From positions 992,001 through 1,056,000 of the forward strand of contig OX337236.1 in NCBI GenBank assembly GCA_946965045.2: a DNA stretch of 64,000 bases, given 5' to 3'. Origin of the DNA: Epithemia pelagica. Its lineage: Eukaryota; Bacillariophyta; Bacillariophyceae; Surirellales; Surirellaceae. Below are positions 1 to 11,335 of this stretch, piece after piece (position 1 is the first letter of the stretch; each line of letters starts with the position of its first letter). A model generated the notes under the pieces. It did not search any database. It saw nothing but the letters and a program-made list of their open reading frames with translations, and was not told where the DNA came from. The translations under genes were made by a program, and so were the position numbers.

Positions 1-231
1 ACTATCTCACGATAGTGTTGACCTAAAGCGGTGAAGGATACAATCCTTAACCCCCCACATTACGATACAACTATATGTTGTAATCGGTTGACTCTAAATT
101 CCTTGTTACTTCTTACTCTTACTCTTCTCTCACAGCTCTTTCTCCTTTCCTGAGTTCTCGCAAGGTTATGTGTTCCAAGTGAGGACGAAAGGCTAAGAGG
201 CTGGAGTATGAGAAGGATTCGACGAGTGCCC
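1..231. repeat. Direct repeat copy A, LTR-like, cut by window edge
   Basis: This block recurs at 983-1213 with a single mismatch noticed (C against A at about position 92). It may extend to the left of the window. It opens with the small inverted repeat CTATC-TCAC-GATAG. TGTTGACC at 16 is a plausible LTR start, and the A of TCGCA near 162 followed by AGGTTATG could be an LTR end plus a primer-binding site of the initiator-Met type. That reading would give a very short LTR of about 147 bp plus leader. The spacer 232-982 has only unconvincing open frames (for example 208-801) and no recognisable gag or pol motif. The LTR identity is an inference; the near-identical duplication is what is seen. 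Confidence 0.7.
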
Positions 232-982
232 TACAAGTACGACCAAGTTATTCTGGGACCAAGGAGCGACGCTCAGACTCTCTCCCTCCCAGCCATCGAA
301 GATTGTCAGACAAAACAATCACGCGCCGGCCAACCTAGGGAGACAAGCGTGACGATCAATAGAGCCGTTGGAATCGCAGGGCGTTCCATTCGGAACTTAC
401 TTTTTCAAATCTTCTTCCGACTCTTTTGTCCGTATAAGATCCATCGCATACCAAAAACAACAGTGAACCCTTCACCAGATTGTTACCCTGGTTGTTATGC
501 TTCAGGAGGCCTTCACAAGCGTCTGACAATCCCGAACTCCAATCCCTTATGTCCTTGCTCTGACGAAGTGCCAGAAATGCCACGGATGCTTTCAAGACCA
601 ACGTCAGAACTCGAGAAAGAAGAAAGAGCCAAAAGAGCTCACTCTTTGAATTCACTACGTTCGGACGGCAAAGGCCTGATCACCTTTGGCGCCGTTCTAG
701 AGTTTAGAGAGAGATTTTGGCGCTCCCACTTCTATCATTTCTTTTCTTTCCCACCCTTCCCGCCCTGGGTATTTGGGACCAACAGGTTGTTCCGGCGCTG
801 ACATGGCAAGGCCCGGGCACCTGCTCCTAGATCATGGTTTCGGTTCAGCGAGAGATGACCGCCTGCATGCTGATGACGACAATTGCATGGTGCTACCTGA
901 TCGTCCCCATCACATACAATGGAGGAGTCACGGGATTCTCTTACTCGTTCTGGTTCCTGTATCCATGGAAGCGGTTCTCCTC

Positions 983-1213
983 ACTATCTCACGATAGTGT
1001 TGACCTAAAGCGGTGAAGGATACAATCCTTAACCCCCCACATTACGATACAACTATATGTTGTAATCGGTTGAATCTAAATTCCTTGTTACTTCTTACTC
1101 TTACTCTTCTCTCACAGCTCTTTCTCCTTTCCTGAGTTCTCGCAAGGTTATGTGTTCCAAGTGAGGACGAAAGGCTAAGAGGCTGGAGTATGAGAAGGAT
1201 TCGACGAGTGCCC
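983..1213. repeat. Direct repeat copy B, LTR-like
   Basis: Near-identical second copy of 1-231, in the same orientation and offset by 982 bp. It ends where the two copies diverge after GACGAGTGCCC. Because both copies carry the same sequence downstream of the putative LTR end (a leader-like stretch), a simple 5' LTR - internal - 3' LTR arrangement does not explain them. A tandem or nested insertion, or a segmental duplication of a unit of about 982 bp, fits better. The very low divergence implies a recent event. Confidence 0.7.
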
Positions 1214-2749
1214 GGATGTAATCGATCATGACTACTCCTATCAAAAACTATGCGGGCTATGCCTCTTGCTACTAGAGAGAATAGGAGGGCATAGCTCTGC
1301 TCGTGGTGATATTGTACTCCTAGCGACCATGACCATGAACGGTAGATCGACGATTTTACCTACTCCTGCTCATACATACTCGTAGTAGGATTGATCATAG
1401 ATTTGGTGCCAGATTATTATTCCGCGTTCCGCGTGGCCATCTCCGAGGCAGAAGATTGCTCCTTTGGTCATGCTGATCGACGATTGTAATCGACTAGGAG
1501 TACGTATAGACCCACTTTCACTTTCCATGCCAATCCCAGACTGGTACTACGCGTACATTTTTTGTCCATGACTAATGACTGCCTTTTTTGTGCTTTTGCG
1601 CTTGCGCCTCTTCATCGTCCATTGTCCATTGTCTCTCGACTCTCGACATGAACAGTTCGAGTTGGCGTGCTCGAGACCATGAGCTTGGAACGGAAACCCA
1701 AGACGCCGGCATAATCCAGTGTTACGGGTTCTCAGTCGACCAACGGACATCCAGTCATGGATGTTGGCATTTGGGGCATATTAAGGTACTCGTATTTACT
1801 CGTATTCTACCTGATAGTTTCTGTCCGCGCGTCCTCTGTCGGCGCATTCCCACCTTGGACGTTGAGAGTCGAACGCCGAACCCCACGCACTCGCAACTCG
1901 CATCCATATCCATGATGATTTAGTTGTTCTTATGGCTCAAATTATACAAGACCAAAGCGGTCCACTCAAATTAAAAAGAATAGAAGACTCGTACCACTAC
2001 GAGTACTGGTACCTGGTACTCGTACTCGTACGAGTATTCTTGCTGCGAGGAATCTTGTCAATTGCCATGTCTACGAGGAGAAGAGAATCATTTGGGAAAA
2101 CCGTTATATATATTATAGCCCTTACTGGTTTGACCTGCCTCCATTTAACGATGACCGGAATGACAACGACGACGTTGCTCGTAGTTCAGCAGACGAGTAC
2201 ACTTTTTTTCAAAAAGTGGCTAAAAGTTTCTTGGAATTTCACCCAAAAATGAGGGGAAAATTCAAAAAGTACCTCGGCACGCATCTTGTCAAGTCTTGTG
2301 AAAGATAGGGCTGAAACATGGATCTTTTACGGTTGTTATTAGATAGCAATGAAATTTTGGGGTGACGCATATTTTACTATTGCCTCTGCAGAGAGCGCAT
2401 GCTGACGCTTCTTATGGCACCCATTGCTGGCTCGCGTTCAGGGTCTTCGTTGCTTTTTTTTACAATTGCCCTCGTTCAATTCCCCGCTATTCTATACTCC
2501 GATCATGTGCTCGCGCCTTTGTTTTGGCTGTTGCAAAAGACCGTCGGCACCAATGGATGAACCCGCTTTTGAAAAAACGATAAACCATAATTCGGCCACA
2601 ACAAACAAGCAACCACCAAGAGAAACCACCGCATCATCGTTCATCGTGCCCGTCATCGAAACATCTTGAGAGTGATTATAACATCATTCATCGAAAGATC
2701 AGAGTAGTTCAAACGGTTCCTCTCTTCAATTTCATCAACCAACAGCAAC
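1214..2749. other. Gene-poor stretch, simple GTAC-rich sequence
   Basis: No supported gene. About 1980-2035 is a run of short palindromic words built from TACTCGTA, CGAGTA and GGTACC. The open frames (for example 1588-1923, 1932-2252 and 2362-2583) have no domain, signal peptide or coding character that I recognise. The last few hundred bases should include the upstream region of the gene at 2750. Confidence 0.5.
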
Positions 2750-3523
2750 ATGTGGATGCTTCGTATCTCCTTACTCCTACTCTGGTCAGCATGCGCAGGT
2801 GCCTGCGATTTCTGTCCAAACAACCTTAATACTTACTATACCGATGGTCCCGTTGGGGACCTCGAGAACTGGAATCTTGGTTGGTTTGGTCCAGCAGATG
2901 GTGGTCGATATTATACATGCAATGACTTGTATTTGGCAGTGCTCGGAGGTTCCCCCTTAACAAGACCAGGTTTTGATGGTACATGTAACTCAGCTAAGAC
3001 AAATTTCGACCGTGCTTGTTGCTACGGTGAGGGCACACAAGCTCCGAACGCAGCGCCATCACAAACACAATTCTCATATCCCCTTGGAATTGAGCCTGAG
3101 TGTGATATCTGCAAGCACGGCGATCGACCCAAGGTTAATGCACAGATTTTCAGTAACTTCATCCCAGGAGGAAGTCAATCTTGCCTTGAACTGTACGGGC
3201 TGGGACGTACCAAGAATATTCAGGGTGCAATTTGCTATCCGCTCCAAATTTTTGCCCATGGACCCTGTTCCTGTGACGATACTGCTGCGCCTACGGGTTC
3301 GGGTCCCTCGATTGCCCCTGCTCCGACCCCACAACCGACCATACCGAATAGAGAGGTACGACCCGATCAGTACAGCAAAAACTTGTATAAGCTAGCCTAC
3401 CTCTCGGGATATCGAACGTGCCGTGGAGGATCCCATTGCTTCGTCAACAGACAACTTGAAAAAGGGGAAGACAGCAGCAAGCTACGTGGAGTCTACGGAG
3501 AACTATCAACACCGATGACATAA
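2750..3523 (+). CDS. Secreted cysteine-rich protein with two CxxC repeat units
   Basis: Unknown 257-aa protein, probably secreted or wall-associated. Residues 1-18 (MWMLRISLLLLWSACAGA) form a clean signal peptide with an AGA cleavage context. The rest contains two diverged copies of one Cys pattern. The first begins CDFC and has YYTCNDLY, GTC and RACC. The second begins CDIC and has SCLELYG, AIC and GPCSC. A Pro/Ala/Thr/Ser linker follows (about residues 185-200). The C-terminal 55 residues look different from the rest, and an intron starting at GTACGA near 3356 could remove part of them. The start follows an AACAACAGCAACATG context. The secretion call is good; the function is unknown. Confidence 0.75.
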   Translation: MWMLRISLLLLWSACAGACDFCPNNLNTYYTDGPVGDLENWNLGWFGPADGGRYYTCNDLYLAVLGGSPLTRPGFDGTCNSAKTNFDRACCYGEGTQAPNAAPSQTQFSYPLGIEPECDICKHGDRPKVNAQIFSNFIPGGSQSCLELYGLGRTKNIQGAICYPLQIFAHGPCSCDDTAAPTGSGPSIAPAPTPQPTIPNREVRPDQYSKNLYKLAYLSGYRTCRGGSHCFVNRQLEKGEDSSKLRGVYGELSTPMT

Positions 3524-4503
3524 AACAACCGGTTGGGTATGGCTGTTTTCGATGAAGAATGAAGACTCTCGATTCCCCAACAAACATTGAACTGCGGTGA
3601 TTTCCCTTAGATTTTCCTTTGTACTACATTGTTTGTCGTGATATATCTTCTCACGACCTCTGTTGATGCCACGGAGCAAAATTGTAAACTAAAGAGCATT
3701 CGCGATACTAATTCTCCTCCATCTATTCCGCATTGTAGTTTGGAGCTTTCGCAGTGTCAACGCGATTTTGTTTCGAATCCCGCAACAGAACCTCAGTATT
3801 CTTTAGGGTAGTCATTGCGAACTCGCACAAGTGGCGCAAATAGAATGAGAATGCTCATTGAAAGGGAAAATACGATTCAAGAGGTCAAACTCAGGACCTT
3901 GTCAAGTTATCGACAAAAAATAATCTCTAGTGCGAGAAAAGTTTTGTGATGAGCGGTGCATCACACTCCCATGTGCCTCGAGGAGAACTAGCTTTGCTCA
4001 ATCAAAAAGAAGTATTCCTAGGTAGAAATCTTTTTGGGTCGACTCGGAGAGCTTCATGATGTGGATAAGTTATGCGCCATGTTTATTCAGTGTTTATCCA
4101 CATTGTAAATACGAGTAGTCAGTGTTTGCAAATCTATCTCATGGAACACCAGAGGGAATTTAGACTTAAGTCTTCCTCTGGCTCTGGTCTCCTATTCTAT
4201 TTCCGGGTCTGGAACTGGAACAGTGCAGGCCTAATCCCGATAGAATGGCCTCATAGACTTGGGGATTTGGGATACCTAGTCATTTGAGGCCTGGTTCTAT
4301 GATTCCATTTTTCCAGTCGCGGAGAAAAAGAAATTGACTTCAGTTATGGATTGTTTAAAACGAAATGTGTAGCGATACAAACCCTCAGCAGTAGCCCGGA
4401 GCATTCTGCCAGCCGACCGCAGGGACAACAATTCGCTGAGTCCTGAGTTCCAACCAGAAGGAGCCCTTCCTTTCTTGTCTTGCGCATTTCCTGCAAAACC
4501 ACC
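3524..4503. other. Intergenic, no gene seen
   Basis: Nearly 1 kb, AT-richer than its neighbours, with only short open frames (3629-3811, 4072-4287) that match nothing I know. It should hold the 3' UTR of the secreted protein gene and the promoter of the His-rich gene. Confidence 0.45.
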
Positions 4504-5488
4504 ATGGTCAAACCAATCCCTGACAACGTTAAAGAGATTCTTGGACAGCTTAGTGGTCCACAACAGGTGGCAATCCGAGGTTACATTGCAACATTGAGAT
4601 CGGAGATTAAAGATTTGGAAGCAGATCTCTTGGCGAAAAATGATCCGGACCCTCACGCTCACTATCATGGTCACGAAAAGGTACGGACGAACATTCAAGT
4701 TTCACTTCCCGATTGCACGTATGGACAAAGGATGAATCTCACACATTATCTTGTCACTCCCATTTTTGCTTGAATATTGGATTTCTGGTCGGCAGTGCAC
4801 CGAGGATCATGGGCACGACCACAAAGACCACGACATGAAGGTATGCGCCCATAATCCAGACGGGTCCTTTCAACTGGAATTGACAATTAATCTATATATG
4901 ACGTGACAAGTTTACAGTTCGGCTCATGATGATATTTTTCTTGTTTCTAGGACCACGATCATGAACACCAGAAAGACGAACACAGTAAGTTGATATCTCG
5001 AGGAATCGAGTTTTTTCTGCGTCATTATCTGCGTCCAATGTCCGCTCATCGCAACCCTTTTTCATGTTTCAGGTCACAAACACCATGATCACAAAGAGCA
5101 TGACCACAAACATCATGATCACAAAGAGCATGACCACAAACATCATGATCACAAAGAACATGACCACAAACACCATGATCACAAAGAGCATGACCACAAA
5201 CATCATGATCACAAAGAGCACGATCACAAACATCATGATCACAAAGAGCACGATCACAAAGAACATGACCACGGGAGCCATGGACATAAGCATCACGACC
5301 ATGCATCGGAACACGATCATGAGGCGAAAAAAGCCAAACAAGAAGACGAGGATATGCCGGACTGGAAAAAGAAAGCATTGGCTAGTGGATCGAGCAATGA
5401 TCCAATGGCCGCTCCCTTTGGTGGAAACTGGAACACGGAGACCAGCATTAATGCCAAAGACGATGGCGACAGCAAGATGGAGGAATAA
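4504..5488 (+). CDS. Histidine-rich repeat protein, four exons
   Basis: Exons inferred at 4504-4680, 4796-4840, 4951-4984 and 5073-5488, all with GT-AG borders and the frame kept, giving 223 aa. The start is in a good context (ACCACCATGG). Residues 1-45 (MVKPIPDNVKEIL...) are predicted helical with a short coiled-coil look. All later exons share a His/Asp/Lys composition: HAHYHGHEK, EDHGHDHKDHD, DHDHEHQKDEH, then six decapeptides of the form HKHHDHKEHD. The tail (KKAKQEDEDMPDWKKKALASG...) is acidic and His-free. There is no signal peptide, so it is probably cytosolic or nuclear. His/Asp runs of this density bind transition metals (zinc, nickel, copper) in many proteins. Metal buffering is inference; the family is not recognised. 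Confidence 0.8.
5075..5269 (+). repeat. 30-bp in-frame tandem repeat (6.5 units)
   Basis: Six contiguous 30-bp units and a 15-bp half unit encode HKHHDHKEHD. They differ by a few silent or near-silent changes (CAC/CAT, GAC/GAT, GAG/GAA). The low divergence indicates recent expansion by slippage or unequal exchange, so repeat number is likely to vary between strains. Confidence 0.95.
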
Positions 5489-5915
5489 CCAAGTGAAAGA
5501 ACCTTTGAAGCGATCGAATGGGCCTCCTAAGACACTTTCAGGGCTCAAAGAAACCCATTCGTTCTGTGCAATCACATAGTTCAAGCGTTTTCGTTGCTTG
5601 TGGCGATATAAAATGGATTGGGGTTGTCAAAATGTGGATGCAACTTGCTAGCCCGGTTTGGATTATGTATGTACATTGTGCTCCGACGGGCGTTTGTAAA
5701 GCTGGTTACTCTAGCTATGAACAACAGGCTTCTGCGTTCAATTCAATGCAGTAGGAATTAGGAGCCGTATGACCCTTTTCATGTCGTCCATGATGTTTTG
5801 TTTCAGCGTGGAAATCGGCTCCAGAAGACGGAAGGTGAAAGACAACATTGCCTCCATTATTTGGGAACAGATGCAAAGAGCCGAGAATTCTGCTTCAGCG
5901 TTGCTCCAAAGTAAT
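5489..5915. other. Convergent 3' intergenic region
   Basis: Lies between the ends of two convergent genes (His-rich gene on plus, GEP4 on minus). No RNA gene or conserved ORF seen; the frames at 5518 and 5769 look like chance. Confidence 0.4.
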
Positions 5916-6788
5916 TCATTCGTTGAATGGTTTCTTGGTCAATGTCAATGGATGCTTTGACGGTCCAGACCAGTAGACGTGTTTGGAGCACTTGGATGAC
6001 CAAAACCGTCGCTGATGAGGTTGTCCTTCTCCATCTCGTGAGCGTTTGCGGTAAATGACAAGATTTTCCATTGGACGAACAAGTCGCGCCGTCCAATGGT
6101 CTCGGTTGGATAACTCGTCAAGAGCTTCGTCATTGGACTTGTCGTCGTCGTCGTCATCTGTGCTCGTCTGCGACGTGAGTGGTTGCGTATGAACCGTCAA
6201 CATGCCATATAAATTCCCAAATACAACATCCGTCAAGATGCGATCTCCAATCACACACAAGTGAGGAGCCACGGAAGCAGCCATGAGCATTGAATCGCCA
6301 GGGCTGTCGTCCTTGTCTCTCTCAGTGTCGTCATTCGTTGGTCGAGTCGACAACACGGGTGGTTGTTGGTTCGGCAACCTCGATTCGAAATGCTGAACGA
6401 CTTCCGACAAGCCCCCTGGTTTCTTTTCGACATGACGAATGACGGCAATTCCCAACGAATCTTCAATGGCTTTCGCGGACGCATACTCCGGATCTTCGCT
6501 TCTGGTTCCAGCCGAGTTGCTCAAAATGGCCACCCCCTCCGAGCTGAATACCCGCATTGCCGACTCTAGGCCCGCTTGTGCTGTAGGGTGTACCATCTTG
6601 GTCTCGTAAGGAATGGTCAGCGTGTTGTCCTTGTCAAAAATGACGGCACGAATACCGGCATGATCCTTCATGGCTTGAAAATCCAATTCGGAAACATTCG
6701 ACACGGACACATGGGGAACCATCAAGCTGGGACGTCGAAGGACCGAGGCAAGCGTAAAAATGGCTTTTGTATTGATGGCCTGCACCAT
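5916..6788 (-). CDS. GEP4: Mitochondrial-type phosphatidylglycerophosphate phosphatase (GEP4 family)
   Basis: Dephosphorylates phosphatidylglycerophosphate to phosphatidylglycerol, the step before cardiolipin. HAD-superfamily enzyme of 290 aa without introns. Residues 13-26 (LASVLRRPSLMVPH) match the conserved N-terminal region of yeast Gep4, which precedes the catalytic loop. Motif I is VIFDKDNTLTIPY at about 49-61, with both nucleophile-type Asp residues. ILSNSAGT is motif II, the KKPGG Lys is motif III and VIGDRILTDVVFGN is motif IV. An Asp-rich insertion (STDDDDDDK) follows. The His/Lys/Pro-rich C-terminus is not conserved in the family as I know it. The gene is head-to-head with calmodulin. 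No strong targeting peptide is visible, so mitochondrial location is inferred from the family. Confidence 0.88.
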   Translation of the reverse strand: MVQAINTKAIFTLASVLRRPSLMVPHVSVSNVSELDFQAMKDHAGIRAVIFDKDNTLTIPYETKMVHPTAQAGLESAMRVFSSEGVAILSNSAGTRSEDPEYASAKAIEDSLGIAVIRHVEKKPGGLSEVVQHFESRLPNQQPPVLSTRPTNDDTERDKDDSPGDSMLMAASVAPHLCVIGDRILTDVVFGNLYGMLTVHTQPLTSQTSTDDDDDDKSNDEALDELSNRDHWTARLVRPMENLVIYRKRSRDGEGQPHQRRFWSSKCSKHVYWSGPSKHPLTLTKKPFNE

Positions 6789-8138
<1,350 letters not shown>

Positions 8139-8342
8139 GTACATATCGCAGTCGACGCAAATCAGCACTGTCTTTCTATCATCATACACCGTGCCGTTTG
8201 TGGGCAGAGGTTAAACAATCATGTCGACGACGTTGTTTCTAATCGAAGCCTACTTCGTTCGTGATCTATTATTATAAACAAGTTCTTATCTCCGAAGTAG
8301 ATGCATGATATCACTGGAACTATTACGAAGGAGGGTGAGGTG

Positions 8343-10517
8343 CTACCGCTCTCTGAGACCGAACCTTGAAAGGGGAAGCAGTTCTTGTAGGACGGCATTG
8401 GACCATTCCTCCAACTCCTGTTGGACGGTGGCTCGATCAACCCCTGGGCGACCTCGTAATTCCAAGTAGTACTTGAATTTAGGCTCCGTACCACTTGCGC
8501 GGAACTGGGCCACTCCTCCATTGGTGAAGCGAATCGTGACCATGGGCGAAGATTTGCTCGTGGCCAACACTGGACGTTTATCAGTAGTCGTCGAGTCGTA
8601 GCCTGGTTCACCTAAATAGCGGATCGAGGCAATCTCGTAGAACTTGATCTCGTCGTCGTCGTCGTCACCCGAATGCACACCAGGAATGCGCAAGCGCTCA
8701 AATGTACCACCCTGAGTAATGTGGTCCATTATCAAAGGAATGTTGGATGGATCGTCCAAAAGAAAGTATCCATTGTTGGATACAAATTCCCCGTAGCGCT
8801 TGTACAAGGATTGCAAATGCTTAACGAGACAGCCATTCGTATCGTCGTCTTCGCCATGTTGGTTGTACACGTACATGGCGAGTTCGACCAGGACAGCACA
8901 AGCACTAATGCCATCCTTATCGAAGATAACGTCCCCACAGCAATACCCCAGCGCTTCTTCATAGCAAAACACTTGTCGATACTTGCCCGATTTGGCCAGT
9001 TCTGCTGCCTTGGATCCAATCCACTTGAATCCAGCCAATGTTTCTTCGTGATGAAAACCCTCTTGTTGTGCCATGGCGGAGAGCACTTTGGAAGATACTG
9101 TGCTGCTACACATGCTCACTTGCATTTTCCCATTCATATTATCTTCTCCTTTGGTTTGGAAACGACTCCACAGCCAGTGCCCCAATAACAGCCCAATTTG
9201 ATCCCCTGCAAAGTCCGTCCATTCTCCTGTTTTGGGATCGTATTCACTCACACCCATTCGATCAGCATCTGGATCATTGGCTAGAACAAATACACAACCA
9301 TTCTCCAATGCGAATTGTTTCGCTAGCTGCAAGGCTTCTTTTTCTTCTGGATTTGGAAAGGCAACTGTCGGAAATCGTGGATCTGGCTGTTCCTGCTGGG
9401 GAACTGAAACAAATGGAGGCAAACCAAACTGTTGAAAGGCCTCCTTCACATATCTGTGACCAACACCGTGTATGGACGTGTAACAAAACTTGGGGGTGGT
9501 CCTCGCACTATTGCCGGAACTCCGCGTGGAGGCAGACGACACCAAGCCAGAGTTGAGAATGGAACGATAATATGATGACATCAACTGCTTGGTTTCGTGT
9601 GGTCGACTCAATCCAATGCAAGGGTCGTGGGGGAACAAAGCCTGGCGTTCCCGAACAAGGCGTTGATAATCGGTCCAGGGCACCAGGTTTTGTTGAATGG
9701 ATGCGGCGATGCCTTGATCCGTCGGCGACCGTATTTGGCATCCGTCTGTCCAAAACACCTTGTATCCCGCATCGTGCGCAGGATTGTGACTAGCAGTGAT
9801 CATGACGCCGATCGTCGTCTTGGTGGAACAGCCCGTAGGTCTCATTCCAGAAATGTCGTCCGAAACGTTTACTGATTCTTCCTGTGGAGAGGAGTCATTC
9901 ATTTCCACTTTATCCCCCTCTGTAGAATTGGTCATTGTCATTTGTTCAGGTACATATCTCAGTACGCCATAGGATACCAGTGGAGTTGGAACAAATCCGT
10001 CCATCAAAAAACAATCAATGCCCGCTTCCATAAACACCAAGGCAGTAAATATTGCAAATGATAAGGACGACACATCATATGGTTCATCTACGCTGGATCG
10101 ATGATCATATCCAACCACGGCACGAATTCCTGTGTGTTTGTCCTTGTTCATGTTTTCCAGAGACCGGTGATTGTTCGAGTCATATGCTATGGCGTTTTCT
10201 TTCTCTACGCCACCAGCATAGTGTTCTTGAATGACATATCGAGCCAATCCTTGTGCTGTTTGTACGACAACCAGATCGTTCATACCCATTGGTCCAGGTT
10301 GCATGCGAGCTCGTAGGCCAGCTGTTCCAAACTGCAAACGATCGGGTGGGAAGAGACTGGTCAATCGTTCTTCGCAATAGGCGACGTGTTGGTCATCATA
10401 GTCAAGCGAAGCAGATGATGAGGGACCAATAAAGCCTTGAACATATTGAACTGTGGTCGGATTCGGATCATGCTGGATCCATCCTTGTGCGCGCTCCAAA
10501 ACATCCAGCGAGAGCAT
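8343..10517 (-). CDS. PGM2: Phosphoglucomutase/phosphopentomutase, PGM2 type
   Basis: Alpha-D-phosphohexomutase superfamily enzyme, intronless, 724 aa. Motifs in order: FGTAGLRARM substrate-entry region at about 62-71; GIRAVVGYDHRSS; the catalytic phosphoserine loop ITASHNPAHDAGYKVFW; the Mg2+ loop DPDADRMGVSE; the sugar-binding loop CYEEALGYCCGD; and the phosphate-binding FRASGTEPKFKYYLE near the C-terminus. The SHNP-x4-GYKV pattern and overall layout fit the PGM2/PGM2L1 branch (ribose-1-P/deoxyribose-1-P and glucose-1-P mutase, or glucose-1,6-bisphosphate synthase) rather than classical PGM1. It is longer than the roughly 610 aa usual for that branch because of low-complexity insertions (about 200-225 and 330-340). 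No presequence is visible, so it is probably cytosolic. Substrate preference cannot be settled from sequence. Confidence 0.92.
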   Translation of the reverse strand: MLSLDVLERAQGWIQHDPNPTTVQYVQGFIGPSSSASLDYDDQHVAYCEERLTSLFPPDRLQFGTAGLRARMQPGPMGMNDLVVVQTAQGLARYVIQEHYAGGVEKENAIAYDSNNHRSLENMNKDKHTGIRAVVGYDHRSSVDEPYDVSSLSFAIFTALVFMEAGIDCFLMDGFVPTPLVSYGVLRYVPEQMTMTNSTEGDKVEMNDSSPQEESVNVSDDISGMRPTGCSTKTTIGVMITASHNPAHDAGYKVFWTDGCQIRSPTDQGIAASIQQNLVPWTDYQRLVRERQALFPHDPCIGLSRPHETKQLMSSYYRSILNSGLVSSASTRSSGNSARTTPKFCYTSIHGVGHRYVKEAFQQFGLPPFVSVPQQEQPDPRFPTVAFPNPEEKEALQLAKQFALENGCVFVLANDPDADRMGVSEYDPKTGEWTDFAGDQIGLLLGHWLWSRFQTKGEDNMNGKMQVSMCSSTVSSKVLSAMAQQEGFHHEETLAGFKWIGSKAAELAKSGKYRQVFCYEEALGYCCGDVIFDKDGISACAVLVELAMYVYNQHGEDDDTNGCLVKHLQSLYKRYGEFVSNNGYFLLDDPSNIPLIMDHITQGGTFERLRIPGVHSGDDDDDEIKFYEIASIRYLGEPGYDSTTTDKRPVLATSKSSPMVTIRFTNGGVAQFRASGTEPKFKYYLELRGRPGVDRATVQQELEEWSNAVLQELLPLSRFGLRER

Positions 10518-10550
10518 TTGTGCCTTCCAGGGTCCGTTTGTCTCGCAAAA

Positions 10551-11213
10551 ATGAGCTCTTGTGCGAAGTCAAGACGATCAATTCGACGAAAAGACGTGTT
10601 TGATAATCCTTATGAAGATCCTGATAAGCATGGAGACGTCCTGAAGTGGGTCGACGATAGCGAAATCAAAGATGAACCAGGCGGAATCACATGCTCACCT
10701 TATTTGTCATGGTCAATTGTCGTAAATTTTTCAGCCCACGATAATCGACACATCATAAAAAAGGCGACGATAGCCGCGACCACGATTCGGATGTCGGATG
10801 TCTTCCTTCAATGTCTGATGGGGGGGGGAGGAAATTCCCCTACAAACAATGCTATACTCCGTTTGAAACTGTACACTCCAGATCAGTCGGAGCTTCCGAA
10901 CCTTGAAATGGCTCATCTTATGGATCTTGGCCAACCGCGAGAGAGTTCTCGAATCTTTGACGAGAGTGACCTGGACACGGACATCTATCGAGTACGTCAA
11001 AACTGCGTGGATTTTGGAAATTGCAATGTGAAACATCCTCTTTTTGTGCGTTTTACTTGTTTATTTTCAATATTTCCTGCTTATTCCCATTTATGGCCTT
11101 GTATTTTGTGCTTGTTTTCGGTTTGTTGCGCTCAGTTCAACCAAATTCGAACCAGTCTTTTGTTGTGCCCAGCCGCAAAAGGAAGCGCTTGTTGGTGCTT
11201 GGGTTTGTGTTGA
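10551..11213 (+). CDS. Doubtful ORF upstream of the calmodulin-like gene
   Basis: Open frame of about 220 aa beginning MSSCAKSRRSIRRKDVFDN, 33 bp from the divergent PGM2 start. The first half has acidic/basic runs (YEDPDKHGDVLKWVDDSEIKD); the second half is hydrophobic and Cys/Phe-rich like translated intergenic DNA. A G8 run lies at about 10820. A short real exon could be spliced at GTACGTC near 10991, but I recognise no family. The same region must contain the promoters of PGM2 and the calmodulin-like gene. Confidence 0.25.
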   Translation: MSSCAKSRRSIRRKDVFDNPYEDPDKHGDVLKWVDDSEIKDEPGGITCSPYLSWSIVVNFSAHDNRHIIKKATIAATTIRMSDVFLQCLMGGGGNSPTNNAILRLKLYTPDQSELPNLEMAHLMDLGQPRESSRIFDESDLDTDIYRVRQNCVDFGNCNVKHPLFVRFTCLFSIFPAYSHLWPCILCLFSVCCAQFNQIRTSLLLCPAAKGSACWCLGLC

Positions 11214-11335
11214 CCGAACTCTTTGCTGCGATCTCTCTCGTTGTTGTGGAGCCGTGACCATCTACCGTATTGTGAAATTGTCTATTAAAGGCACCTTCAG
11301 TGTTATCGAAGAAGTGCATATCAAAGAATTTGAAC

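Noticed and set aside
208-801. 197-codon plus-strand ORF overlapping the first repeat
   Set aside because: Starts inside the repeat and has no recognisable domain; low-complexity composition typical of chance frames.
3765-3795. TTTCGAATCCCGC resembling a tRNA T-loop
   Set aside because: No complementary T-stem, acceptor stem or anticodon arm can be drawn around it.
5075-5269. Evenly spaced 30-bp repeats, superficially like a CRISPR array
   Set aside because: The units are contiguous without spacers, in frame, and encode a His-rich peptide between well-formed splice sites of a eukaryotic gene.
5069-5584. 171-codon minus-strand ORF with hydrophobic Val/Met/Phe repeats
   Set aside because: It is the exact antisense of the His-rich repeat exon; the apparent membrane character is only the complement of CAC/CAT/GAC codons.
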